A stretch of DNA of 64,000 nt from assembly GCF_963169125.1 (NCBI RefSeq), contig NC_084793.1, positions 229,650,360-229,714,359 on the forward strand. Direction: 5' to 3'. This document shows, piece by piece, positions 33,772 through 44,419 of this stretch (position 1 is the stretch's first letter; the number at the start of each line of letters is the position of its first letter). Source of the DNA: Humulus lupulus (Eukaryota; Streptophyta; Magnoliopsida; Rosales; Cannabaceae). A model generated the notes under the pieces. The model saw only the letters and a list, made by a program, of their open reading frames with translations. It was not told where the DNA came from and ran no database searches. The position numbers and the translations under genes were made by a program.

Positions 33772-35138
33772 ATCAAAAGCTTAACCCCATTGTTTGTTTC
33801 AATGGAGGGTGAGACTATCAAAATCATGAACCAATACCTAGTAGGGTGGAATAGGTTTCATGGATTCAATTGAACTTGGTGGTAAGACAAGGTAAGTGTA
33901 AATTTTATATAATAGTGATGAAATTTTATTTCATGTATTAGCATGTTTTCCAAATGTTGATATATGAATAAATTGTGTAAATGTTAACATGATAATATAA
34001 TATGAGATCCATTGTAACATAGGTTACACATTTATTTGTGAAAGTTAAATCCTTAGAAGTAAACTTTTGAGAAGCTCTACATAATCTAGTGATTGTTAAT
34101 CTTATGTGTATGCTATAAGTGAGATAGTAGTACATACATTTGACATGAAGATTATGTTTTGAGAATTTATAAAGCATGATAATTAGGTTGTTTTTGACAT
34201 GCCTATATATTGATTTTGTGAATCAATAGATGTGTGAATTATTGTATGATATTTTTGATATACTTACAATATAATTATGAGATTCAAAATGCATGCTAAT
34301 ATGATGGATATATGTTGACAAATTATGTGAAATTTCTTTGAGACATAATTATGTTAATATATAAAAGTATATTGATATATACATGATAATTATCATGATG
34401 GTGTGCCATATAATATGATTATTAAAGTGATAATAATATAAATATGTTTTATCCTATATTATTGCAATGTGATGAGTTACTATTTATTTGGTAAATAAAG
34501 AGAATTATTTGAGAAATTAAAATTTCTCATTTAAGTGTTGACCATCTCAACTTATGAGATAAGAAAAGATGAACCTAAAAAGGTTACATCTTTTGATAAG
34601 TATCTTGCTATTGCAAGAAAAATTGATCAAGGTGGATCCAAATTATGGGATGACATATTGACCTATAGGCTTGGAGTCTAAAGTGAGGTCAAAAGAGAAA
34701 ATATTTGAGAATTATTTAGCGACAATAATTCTCAAATATTCAATGTCTCAATGAGGTAACATTACAAAATTGGAGAAGCAATTTTGAATCTTTATACCAA
34801 TAATGAATAAGGTTGAAGAGAATTTTATTCATTCTTGTTAAAGATGGTGATATGTTTTAAATTAATCCCAATGAGGAGATAATGTTAAACCAAAGCATTA
34901 GAAATCAAAGTGTTTAAATAAATCATTGAGGGTTTATTTTCTTTGATTTAAGTGTTTAAAATTGACATCTTCAAATTGATTTTGACGAGAAAATCAATGG
35001 ATGTCAAAATGATGTTTTCAAAAGAATCTCAAAGAGACTCTTAGAAAACGCACAAAAGTTGGTTAAGTGACTTTGAGATTATTTAGTCAACTAAATAAAA
35101 AGATTAAGACGCTAAGAAGTGATAGAGGAGGAGAGTAA
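33772..35138 (+). other. Non-coding or strongly decayed 5-prime internal region of the Tork-like element
   Basis: About 1.37 kb of AT-rich DNA lies where gag and protease are expected. I recognise neither. A 48-codon open stretch (34535-34681) reads RKDEPKKVTSFDKYLAIARK, which looks protein-like but matches nothing I know. No clear primer site follows the LTR. The last 60 bases hold SDRGGE of the integrase core and a TAA at 35136. Confidence 0.55.
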
Positions 35139-37404
35139 TTCTCTAATGAATTCAATACATTTTGTGAAGAAAATGGTATAATTCATGAGTGCACTGCACC
35201 TTATACACCACAACACAATGGTTTTGCCGAAAGGAAAAAATATGACTTATCTAGAGATGATAAATTCTATGTTGGTGTTTTCTAAGTTGAACTTCAACTT
35301 ATGGGGTGAAGCGCTTTTAACCGCTTGTCACATTCTTAATCGAATACCGATGAAGAAAAATAAGATATCTCCATATGAGTTATGGAAAGGAAGAAAACCC
35401 AACATAGGGTACTTCAAAGTGTGGGGGTGTCTTGCATATTGCAAGAAAAACGAACCTAATAGAACAAAGTTAGGTTTTGTTGGTTATGCCAACAATAGTA
35501 AAGCTTATAGGCTATTAGACTTAGAGTCTAATATTGTGATAGAATCTAGAGAAGTAGAATTTTTTGTGAACATGTTATGTGACAACAATTCTCAAGCTTC
35601 AACATCTCTAAAGGAGAATATGTTATATGAGAACAATTCTCAAGCTTCTACATCCAAAGTTGATTCTCAAGAGGAGAATTCTCAAAAGGATGTAAAGCAA
35701 CCCTTTGAACCTAGAAGAAGTCAAAGGCTTAAAAATCATAAAAGTCTAGTAGTGGATGAGATAGATTCTCAACGAATTTCATTCTACATGGTAGAAGGAA
35801 ATAGAGAGGAAGTCATTAGGAAAATTCCTATTGTACTTCTCGTTGAGGATGATCCTAAGACTTATAGAGAAGCTATGCAATCGAGAGATAGTGCATTTTG
35901 GAAAGAAGTCATCAATGATGAGATGGATTCCATTCTTTCCAATAACACTTGGGAATTGGTAGACCTCCCACCGGGGTCTAAGCCAATTGGGTGTAAGTGG
36001 GTATTTAGGAGAAAATACCACACTGACGGCAATATCCAAACCTTTAAAGCTAGATTAGTAGCTAAAGGGTTTAGGCAAAAAGAGGGTATCGATTATTTCG
36101 ATACCTATGCGCCTGTTGCAAGAACAACTTCTATAAGAATCTTGTTCTCTTTAGCTTCTATACACAACTTGTATGTTCATCAAATGGATGTCAAAACGGC
36201 ATTCCTTAATGGTGACCTCAATGAGGAGGTCTATATGGAACAACCCGAAGGGTTTGTCCTACCAAAATATGAACATAAAGTGTGTAGACTTGTAAAATCC
36301 TTATATGGATTGAAACAAGCTCCTAAGCAATGGCATGAGAAATTTGATCAAGCCATCATGTCTAATGGGTTTAGACACAACAATGGAGACAAGTGTTTGT
36401 ATTCCAAAACTTGTAAGGGATATGTGATCATTGTTTGCTTATATGTGGATGACATGCTTATTCTAAGTAATAGCATGAAAGGGATAGATGAAACGAAGAG
36501 GTTTCTATCATCAACCTTCAAGATGAAAGATCTTGGAGAAGTTGATACCATACTCGGTATCAAAGTAAAGAAACATAGTGGGGGTTTTGCGCTAGGGCAA
36601 GCCCACTATGTTGAGAAAGTATTGAACAAATTTAACCATCTCAATGTTAGAGATGCCAATACTCCATTCGATCATAGTGTAAAACTAGAGAAGAATGAAG
36701 GAAGAGCGGTGGCTCAATTGGAGTACGCTAGTGCTATAGGGAGTCTAATGTACGTTGCCCAGTGTACTAGACCTGATATAGCATTTGCGGTAAGTAAACT
36801 TAGTAGGTTTACAAGTAATCCAAGTGTGGATCACTGGAAGGCAATTGGAAGAGTCCTAGGTTATCTTAAGAAAACCAAAGGACTAAGCCTTCACTACTCC
36901 AAATTTCCTTCGATTTTAGAAGCATATACAGATGCAAGTTGGATATCCAATCTTGGGGACAACTTGTCCACAACTGGTTGGGTATTTACACTTAGTGGAG
37001 GTGCAATTTCTTGGGGTTCCAAGAAACAAACCTGTATATCTCATTCCACTATGGAAGCAGAGTTCATAGCTCTAGCTGCTACCGGCAAAGAGGCCGAATG
37101 GTTAAGGGATCTGTTGATAGAGATTCCCCTAATCAAAGATAATGTATCTACTATATCGATACATTGTGATAGCCAAGCGACATTGGCTAGAGCATACAGC
37201 GGAGTGTATAATGGGAAGTCTAGACACATTAGTCTAAGACATGGATATGTAAGAGAATTGATTCAAAGAGGAGTCATCTCAATATCCTATGTGAGAACAA
37301 GTGAAAATCTGGCGGATCATTTCACTAAGCCACTAACGAGGGATTTAGTGGCTGCATCATCTCGAGGGATGGGACTTAAACTCCCTAAAGAGATTCACGA
37401 TTGA
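35139..37404 (+). pseudogene. Tork-like pol: partial integrase, intact RT and RNase H
   Basis: The integrase core continues after the TAA with [13 protein letters not shown] (Glu region); a one-base shift in the A-run at 35234-35239 moves to the main frame, open from 35185. That frame has [20 protein letters not shown], then RT with [49 protein letters not shown] and the intact box LYVDDMLIL, then RNase H with [31 protein letters not shown] and [11 protein letters not shown]. The stop is at 37402. RT and RNase H have all key residues and no internal stop over 739 codons, the best preserved element gene here. Without gag and full integrase it cannot act on its own. Confidence 0.9.
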
Positions 37405-38013
37405 TAGTAACCTATCTTAACACTAGTTATTCAACTAGTTTTAGGTTCAATAGGTAATAACAAGTCAATCAAGTGAATATTAGTTGTACTCAAAACAAGT
37501 CCCATCTGAGATATTGAGTACTTGTGTGTTACCAAGTGGAGGGTTAAAACCGAAAGGTTTTTTAATAGAATTCAGTCTTGTAAAGACAAGTATTTTTGGT
37601 AACAAAATACTGTAAGAATTCTACCTATATGGACCTAGGGGTGGTGCTGCCTCTCATGAGAATTGGGAGTATTCTCAAGAATGTCCATGAATGGAAAGTG
37701 CACATGGCCATTAACGGTGCAAAGCGAGACATAGAGGTCTCAAGTGAACATCGCAAAGGTGTGTGTGCTATCACCGATTTGTCATCATGAAAAGATGGTT
37801 CAATGCCTAGTGCAACCTAATTTTCGACAAATTTTGTGATAATTACACTATAGTAAAGTTCAAGTTGAAAAACACTTTACTTTATGCACTAATGCAATGA
37901 CTCCTATAAGAGAGAGTTCTTATTTAATCAAGTGGGGGATATGTTATATTTCAAAATATAATGATTGATTAAATAAGTGTTACAATAGATAACTATTTAA
38001 TCTTGTGGGGGAA
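37405..38013 (+). other. 3-prime untranslated region with two purine tracts and a partial LTR-start copy
   Basis: Directly before the 3' LTR is CTTGTGGGGGAA (about 38002-38013). A similar CAAGTGGGGGATA at about 37930 is followed by a decayed copy of the LTR start (TGTTATATTTCAAAATATAA and further to about 37990). The boundary between purine tract and LTR thus appears twice about 75 bases apart. No gene is seen. Confidence 0.7.
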
Positions 38014-39188
38014 TGTTATATTATTTTATAATATAATGTAAAATTATATTATATTATAATATAATGTTTTAGATTAAATAAATGTGACAAAGTGTGTCAC
38101 ATATTGTAACATATAATAGAGAGTTACAATATTTAGATATATGAGATATATCCAAATAATGTAACATATTTGGTGTTACAAATTTGTAACCTCCAAATAT
38201 TACCCTTTATTGTGTAAATTGTTGTTACACAATATTGAGATGAATTTCATAAAGCCATATGTGATATGGCTATTAGAGATATGATTTTAACCCCAATAAT
38301 GTATTTTGGGAGTTACAAAATCATTTGGGAGGGTTTGGAACCGTTTGGAAAAACAGCACAATTTTTTGTGCTGAAATTGGTCAGTGGCTGCGGCCACCAA
38401 CATTCAGTGGCCGTGGCCTGTGGGACAGAGACCAGTGGCCACGGCCACCATTGTCTCTGGCCGCGACCACAAGCCAAAAAATTGACCAATTTTCAGTTTT
38501 TTCAATATTTGTTGAACGGCTCAAAAAACCCAAATAACTCCCAAATCTCTTTTTTTAATTTCATATTAATCCAATTAAACATTGGTAACAGCCATGGGGG
38601 TTGGTGGAATTTGAAATTCAAAGGGTGTCTCTAAACTCTATAAATAGGAGCATATAGCTCACTTGTAAGATACAACATTTCTATCCATTAGAGCACTTGG
38701 CTAGAATCACCTTGAGGCTTGATAATTCCACAAAGCATTTCCAAAATCTGAGAGAGATCCCTTTGTGCTTGAGTTAGGGGGAAATAAGCTTTTGGACAAA
38801 GGTTTCAAACCTTGTTCAAGTTGGTGATCCCCAACACTCTTCACTTTGGTTGTGTGAGTGAGAGTATCTTATTATTTTGTTCTTGTTCTTATTTTCTTCT
38901 ATTGTTTTTCTTCATATCATTTTTGTTATATTTACTTGTATCTTTGCTTAAGAGTTGTAATCTCATCTACATCTTTCCTTTCACTACCTCAAGTTTATTT
39001 GTATCTTTTTGTCAAGAGTTGTATTTTCTATTTCAATCCTCTTCTTCTTCTTTCTCTAATCTTATTTGTATTTTCAATCATAGAGTTGTAACACTTTATT
39101 TAATCAATCCTTGTCTATTGTAATATTTTGCATAGAGTTGTAATATTTTCTTACCATATCCATTGAGGCAATACATATTTTCCTAACA
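38014..39188 (+). repeat. 3-prime LTR of the Tork-like element
   Basis: The LTR is 1175 bases. Compared with the 5' LTR it has additional bases at CCGTTTGGAA and in the GC-rich block (ACCAACATTCAGTGGCCG). It ends TTTTCCTAACA, followed by the target duplication GTTGA. Confidence 0.95.
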
Positions 39189-39664
39189 GTTGAGCCATGT
39201 AAACATCATCGTCAAGATGGCCTTGTAAAAATGCATTGTTGATATCTAGTTGGTGAAGTGGCCAATTGTAGTGAAGAGCAATGGTGAGTATCATATGTAC
39301 CGTGGCCGGTTTAACCACCGGACTGAAGGTAGAATGAAAATCAACACCTGGTCGTTGATGAAAGCCTTTAGCAACGAGTCGAGCTTTGTAGCGATCAATT
39401 GTCCCATCAACTTTTTCTTTTAAACATGTAAACCCATTTACAACCAATAATATTTTGTGTGTGGTTAGAAGGAACCAAATCCCATGTATGATTATGTGTG
39501 AGTGCATTAAATTCATCATTCATGGCATAACGCCAAAGTGGGCTAGTTTGGGCCTGTCGAAAATTGTTTGGTTCATCGGTCTCACTAAAATGTGTAGTAA
39601 AAAGATGATAATCAGACAAACGAGTGTTGGGTGTGGTGGTATTAGTACAAGATCTAGTAACCAT
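39189..39664 (-). pseudogene. Ale RT, N-terminal part
   Basis: On the minus strand the sequence reads [40 protein letters not shown], then after a frameshift near 39420 [40 protein letters not shown] and [10 protein letters not shown]. The frame stops at the Tork-like insertion and resumes at 32630. The motifs are those of copia RT before the catalytic box. Confidence 0.9.
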
Positions 39665-40332
39665 GGGGTGTATGCTTTGAGAAGAAATAGGGGGTTTAAA
39701 TGGGTTGGGTCGTGGGTCATGTTGGGTTGGGTGATGGGTTATGTTGGGTTATGTTGGGTCATGGGTCATGAGGGGCTAATGGGCCTTGAAAGGATATGGG
39801 ACCTGCTGAGGGCTCAATTTGTGGGAATAAGATTAGGCAGAGAAAGGGAGGGGATTTGGTCATCGAGGGACGGAGGGGGAGACTGGTTGGGGGGCGTTTG
39901 TTCATGTTGATCAAGAGGGTGGAGCCGTGAGCTGGTGGAGCTGGGGTGGTGGCCGAAGGAGCTGGAGCATCTCTCGTGAGGCGGCGAGGACGGAAGTGTA
40001 CCGTCGGAGTGGCCATGGAATTTCCATAGGGGTGGTGATCGCGGAATCATGTCGTCGACGATGGTGGAGGATGCAGGAGGTTTGGGTGGTGGGCCAAGAA
40101 TGTCAGGTTGTTCATGTAACTGTGAATGACTGGAAGAAGAGGACCATTGATGAAGGAGAGTTTATGAGATGGAGAATGCAGGAGAAGAGAAGTTGGAAAA
40201 TGGAAATTGGTCTTCTTCAAAGACTACATGCCAAGAGAGGTAAGTTTTTTTGCTCTTTGGGTCATAGCATTTGTAGGCATTGTGACTGGTAGAATATCCA
40301 AGAAATATATAGGGAGATGATTTTGGTTGCAA
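39665..40332 (-). other. Low-complexity linker between Ale integrase and RT
   Basis: On the minus strand this is a Pro-, Ser- and His-rich stretch with several frames (for example PPPSLDDQIPSLSLPNLIPT). It corresponds to the unconserved linker after copia integrase. No domain is recognisable. Confidence 0.5.
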
Positions 40333-41265
40333 TTAATGTTTATTGTAGGGCTTTAACCAGGGGTAACAAAGGCAGCCAAACACCCTGAGTTTTTCATAAT
40401 TTGGAGATGTTTGAAAGAGCTTGGCAAATGGAGAATCAAATGAAAGAAGAGGTGTGGGAAGGCGATTTATAAGATAGACAAAGGTAGAGAAGGCGACGAG
40501 CCAAAAGAAGAGGGGTAAGGAGGCCTGATGAAGAAGAGTGAGTCCAGTTTCGACAATATGACAATGTCGTCGTTCAGCAAATCCAATGATTTGAGGAGTA
40601 TATGGAGGTGATTGGAGATGCTGGATACCACAATTTTGAGCAATCTTTTGAACACCAAGATATTTTGTGCCTCCATCGGTATACAGGGTAAGAATTTTTG
40701 TTTGAAAATAATTTTCAACAAGATTCTTAAAATTGTTAAACAAGATAGGAACTTCAGATTTATTTTTTAATAGATATAGCCATGTATACTTAGTAAAATG
40801 ATCCACAAAAATAATGTAATACCGAGTATTGTCAAAACCAGTAATAGGAGTCGGACCCCAAACATCATAATAGAGTAACTCAAAAGGTTTAGTACTAGAT
40901 AAAGTATTAGATCCAAAAGGAAACCGATGACTTTTATTACAAAGACAAGAATTGCAAAAAGTAGAAGAATGTGTTCTAGAAATATTAAGAGCACTAGTAT
41001 TGATGAGTTTGTGAAGAATACGAGCTGAAGGATGCCCCAAACGACGATGTCAGTGGTGATCTGTGTGTTCTATGGCTAGAAAGAGTTGTGATGATGATTT
41101 AGGCCACTCGTAGATGTTGCCATTAGTCCGCCCTTTGACGAGAGGTGCCCCCGTGATGAGATCCTTGACAACAAAATAGTTAGGGAAAAATTCAAGGGAG
41201 GTATTGTTTTGTTTGCAAAATTGGGAAATTGATATTAGGTTTCTTTTAATCATAGGAGCACACAA
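40333..41265 (-). pseudogene. Ale integrase with pre-integrase domain
   Basis: On the minus strand the pre-integrase part reads APMIKRNLISISQFCKQNN. A stop lies at about 41050, just before RRLGHPSARILHKL. The core shows FELLYYDVWGP (first Asp), LYTDGGTKYL (second Asp region, with Thr-Lys where relatives have Glu-Tyr) and PPYTPQIIGFAERRH (Glu region, with the usual His-Asn changed). It ends with NYEKLRVFGCLCYPWLKP. The protein would insert element DNA; changes in motif two suggest it is dead. Confidence 0.85.
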
Positions 41266-41397
41266 AACATTATTGAGATGAAAATTAGATTTACAAGATG
41301 AAAGAGTAGTGGAGCCAAGATGGGTAATAGGGATACCGGAACCATTGCCAATAATGATACCATCGGAGCCATCGTAGTCAGAATGTATGGTGAGGTT

Positions 41398-41829
41398 TTA
41401 AAGATCTGAAGTGACATGATGTGAAGCACCTGAATCTACAATCCAACTTGGCTCATTCGAGGATGAGTTTGTGTTGGAAATAAAGTGAACTTGTGGAATA
41501 GATCTGCAAAATTTGGCTATGTGACCAAGTTTATCACAAATCTGACAGATTGGTTTAGATTGATAGGGTTGATTATTGTTGTATTCTGACCACAGACGAT
41601 TGTTTTGGGTGCCTTGAGAATATGAATTGTGGTTGTTGTCATGTTGAGGGCGAAATGGTTGTTGAATGTGGCCTCCGAAATTAAATTTTTTGTTGAACTG
41701 ATTTGGCTGATTATTTTGTTGATTGTTGAACTTTTTGCCTCCATTGTTGAAATTATTGGTGTTTCTTTGTGTATATTGAGCAGTGAGCAGGTTTGGATTT
41801 TTCTTGGCATCTTCAAGTTTGAGATACAT
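41398..41829 (-). pseudogene. Ale gag C-terminus with zinc knuckle and protease start
   Basis: The minus-strand frame of 143 codons has an Asn- and Gln-rich region, the zinc knuckle CQICDKLGHIAKFC (C-x2-C-x4-H-x4-C) and then WIVDSGASHHVTSDL, the copia protease active site. It ends in a stop at 41398. Upstream, a stop near 41850 separates it from the gag core. Confidence 0.9.
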
Positions 41830-42018
41830 TTCATGGTCAGCAAGCTTTTAATAAAGTTCTTCAAAGGAGATGGGTTCAGATCGAGCTCGAACTCCTGCAC
41901 TGATTTCTTTAAAATCCTGGTTAAGTCCCCTCAAGACATGGTGAACAATCTCATCCTCAGTAAGTGGATAGCCAATCAAATCCAAATCATTAGTAACACT
42001 TTTGATGAGTTGCATATA

Positions 42019-42516
42019 TTAAGAGACAGATTTACCTTCTTTGTTGATGTTTGTGAGGACATCACGAAGAGTGAGATACCTAGTTCGGGATCGATTTGCA
42101 TAGGTGTCGTTGAGTTTTTTCCAGGCTTCAGTCGCTATTGCAATACCACTAAGAGAAGGTTGGACAGCAAAGGCGGAGGAAGAAAACATGGTGTGTCGGA
42201 TGAGAGCTTCTTGACGAATCCACTTACGATATTCTGGATTGGAGACATCTTTGTCGTCTTTTTTTATCAACTGTGATGGATAAGGTAATGAATCATCTAG
42301 GTACCCATCTAGATCATAGCCTAGCATTAAAGTTTCACATTGGGATTTCCAGGAAGAGAAATTGGTGGGGGTGAGTTTGAGGGGAAGTTGAGTGGATGTG
42401 TTTATAACAATAATTTCATTGAGAGTTGGATTTGTGAGAGGGGAAACTGTTTGTAGGGTAGAGGAAGTCTCATTGACTGGTTGTAAGGCAAAGGAAGACA
42501 CATTGGATTTAGTCAT
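42019..42516 (-). pseudogene. Ale gag N-terminal domain
   Basis: The minus-strand frame starts at ATG 42516, 38 bases after the primer site. It shows PLKLTPTNFSSWKSQCETLM and GYDLDGYLDDSLPYP, then AWKKLNDTYANRSRTRYLTL, typical of copia gag. A stop at 42019 breaks the frame; the next part (about 41850-42010) continues in recognisable gag (LIGYPLTEDEIVHHVLRGL). Confidence 0.85.
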
Positions 42517-42553
42517 GAGAAAAAAAAAATTAAGACTCTTGTGAGAGATTGCT

Positions 42554-42567
42554 GGCTCTTGATACCA
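42554..42567 (-). other. Primer binding site of the Ale element
   Basis: On the minus strand TGGTATCAAGAGCC directly follows the 5' LTR. It matches the plant initiator-Met primer site TGGTATCAGAGCC with one extra or changed base. Confidence 0.85.
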
Positions 42568-42727
42568 TGTATTGTATTTGTGTATTGCACTTTTTGTATT
42601 GATATAACCTCATGGCTTTATACATGTACAGTAGTGGTAGAAAAGGGAAAGCAATAAGAGCAAATTACACAATCCCTATAATTAGGGAATGACAATAAAT
42701 GTGAATATATAGTTGACCCTAAGAATA
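42568..42727 (-). repeat. 5-prime LTR of the Ale element
   Basis: The 160-base LTR pairs with 31285-31447. On the plus strand it starts TGTATTGTATTTGTG and contains AGAAAAGGGAAAGCAATA. Differences from the other LTR include a small deletion near 42706. Confidence 0.85.
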
Positions 42728-43371
42728 ATGTTGTTGTTTCTCTTTTTCGTTGGACACTATAAAAAAAACAAACAAACTCATAGTCAGTGACAAAGCCAGA
42801 AAATATTATGTTGGGCTAATACTATTTTAATTTATTAGGAGTTTTATTATTTTTTCTTTTACATAATTTTGAGTTAAAATTATATATATATTAGTTTAAT
42901 TTATCTAAAAAATGTTGGATATAGGAAAAGCATCAAATAATTATTTAATAATCACGTTCAACAAACAATATACATTTGACTTCTAAATACCAAATAAAAG
43001 GATGAGTTAGAACAACTCACCTCCACCATTGTTGCTGTTTTGTGATCTTCATCAACATGCAAAATTAGATATATGAATTAGAATATGAGTTGAGAGATAG
43101 TATATTTTGGAACAATCGTTCTATCTAACTCAACAAAGTCTATCTATTTTCCTCAATGACCATTCAATATTAGTGTCTATCTCAGATAAATAAAAGTTAG
43201 AAAAAAATAATATTATTCATTTTCTCTATTATACATTTTGGGTCATTGGGCCTTGAATTTGAATCAAATAGAGTGTATGTGACTCAATGGAATAGTCACA
43301 TAATTTAATATAGTGTGTCCAAGGTGACAATTTATTTATATTAGAAAAATAGCACATCCCATTATGGTATC
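42728..43371. other. AT-rich spacer, nothing recognised
   Basis: No gene, LTR or structured repeat is visible between the two Ale-type elements. Confidence 0.5.
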
Positions 43372-43633
43372 TGATAGACTACTTAGCTACTAATGTTTGT
43401 TATAGTTAGTTCGTTAGTTAGTTTCATTAGTCTCTACTGTTAGTTAAGATAAGTTGTAGTGGTGTAATTAGTTACGTAATTTGTTGTGTAATTAGTTTTC
43501 TGTTTTTGGTTTTCTGTAAACTCAGCTTAGTATAAATAAAGTTTTCCTCGTTGGCTTTGTAACTCTTTGCAAAGCTTGTGAGATTTACACTCGAAATTCT
43601 CTAAATAGTTTCTTGCTTTTGTGAGTTCGTTCA
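43372..43633 (+). repeat. 5-prime LTR of the second Ale-like element
   Basis: The 262-base LTR has a TATA box (TATAAATA) at 43531-43538. The 3' LTR lacks about 40 bases that include this TATA box. Confidence 0.9.
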
Positions 43634-43646
43634 TGGTATCAGTGCC
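43634..43646 (+). other. Primer binding site, initiator-Met type
   Basis: TGGTATCAGTGCC directly follows the 5' LTR and differs by one base from the usual TGGTATCAGAGCC. Confidence 0.85.
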
Positions 43647-43663
43647 CTTGACGCGAGTCTACC

Positions 43664-44419
43664 ATGGAATCCTCCACTCATGCCTCTTCGTCTTTTGCCT
43701 CTATTCAAGCAACAATGTTTGCTTCAACACCGACTCCCACAATCTCATCCATGGCACCGCTTGCCTAGACTTCATTCTCAAATTCTTTGAATTCTTCTCT
43801 CAGCGTGAAATTAGATTGCCTCAACATTCTTGCTTGGAAATCGCAGGTGATTTCGACTGTTATTGGTCACGATCTTCACGATCTCTTGTTCTCTATTGAT
43901 CCTCCTCCCCAGAAATTGGCCGATGGTTCTTCCAACCCCGAATGTGCAACTTGGAAAAGGAAAGATCAGCTTCATTTTAGCTAGTTGTGATTGTCTATGT
44001 CCGAAGTTGTTCTTGCAGCCATGGCGAACTGTACTACATCTTACATGTTGTGGAAAACCCTTGAACAAAAGTTCTCCAGTAAAATTAAGGCAAGACTTCT
44101 TCAAATTAAGTCTCCACTCTCCACCATAAGGAAGGGTAACCTTTCTATCTCTAATTACTATGATAAAGTCAAGTTTCTTTGTGATAATCTTGTTGTTGTT
44201 GGTAGTGCTTTGGAAGAGAGTGACATAATCATACATTTACTAAATGGTTTGGGTCCTAACTTTGACCCTGTGGTTGTAAATGTTACTTCAAGAATTGACA
44301 ATCTTACTATGGAGGGTGTTCAATCTTTACTTTTGGCTGATGAAAATAGACTTGAGCGCCATCATTCAATTGGTGAACTCTCTACAAAGATGGCTGCTAA
44401 TCTCTCAATTTCGTCTTAA
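43664..44419 (+). pseudogene. Gag of the second Ale-like element
   Basis: One frame from ATG 43664 covers gag with three stops (near 43766, at 43982 and 43988). Motifs are LDCLNILAWKSQVISTVIG, then SYMLWKTLEQKFSSKIKARL and NYYDKVKFLCDNLVVVGSAL, the copia gag core. The last open part ends at 44417. Further zinc-knuckle sequence downstream is not readable in one frame. Confidence 0.85.

Larger units (their letters stand above)
32631..39188 (+). mobile_element. Tork-like Ty1/copia retrotransposon nested in the Ale RT
   Basis: The LTRs at 32631-33771 and 38014-39188 begin TGTTAT and end TTTTCCTAACA. The five bases GTTGA occur at 32626-32630 and 39189-39193, a perfect target duplication, and the Ale RT frame continues across the site when the insert is left out. 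The inside carries part of integrase, a 739-codon RT-RNase H frame and a purine tract (GTGGGGGAA) before the 3' LTR. Gag, protease and the start of integrase are not recognisable, so it is probably a deletion derivative. The lineage (Tork against Bianca or Ivana) is uncertain. Confidence 0.9.
31285..42727 (-). mobile_element. Ale-type Ty1/copia retrotransposon on the minus strand, split by a nested element
   Basis: Two short LTRs of about 160 bases (31285-31447 and 42568-42727) flank gag, protease, integrase, RT and RNase H in copia order on the minus strand. Short LTRs and the RT and RNase H motifs fit the Ale (Retrofit) lineage. The RT gene is interrupted by a plus-strand Tork-like element at 32631-39188. 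Without that insert the element is about 4.9 kb. It has several stops. I find no convincing target duplication (TGTAA on the left, ATGTT on the right). Confidence 0.9.

Noticed and set aside
39455..40292. Plus-strand frames rich in Trp and Gly across the Ale element
   Set aside because: They run antisense to the linker and RT of the Ale element and show no domain.
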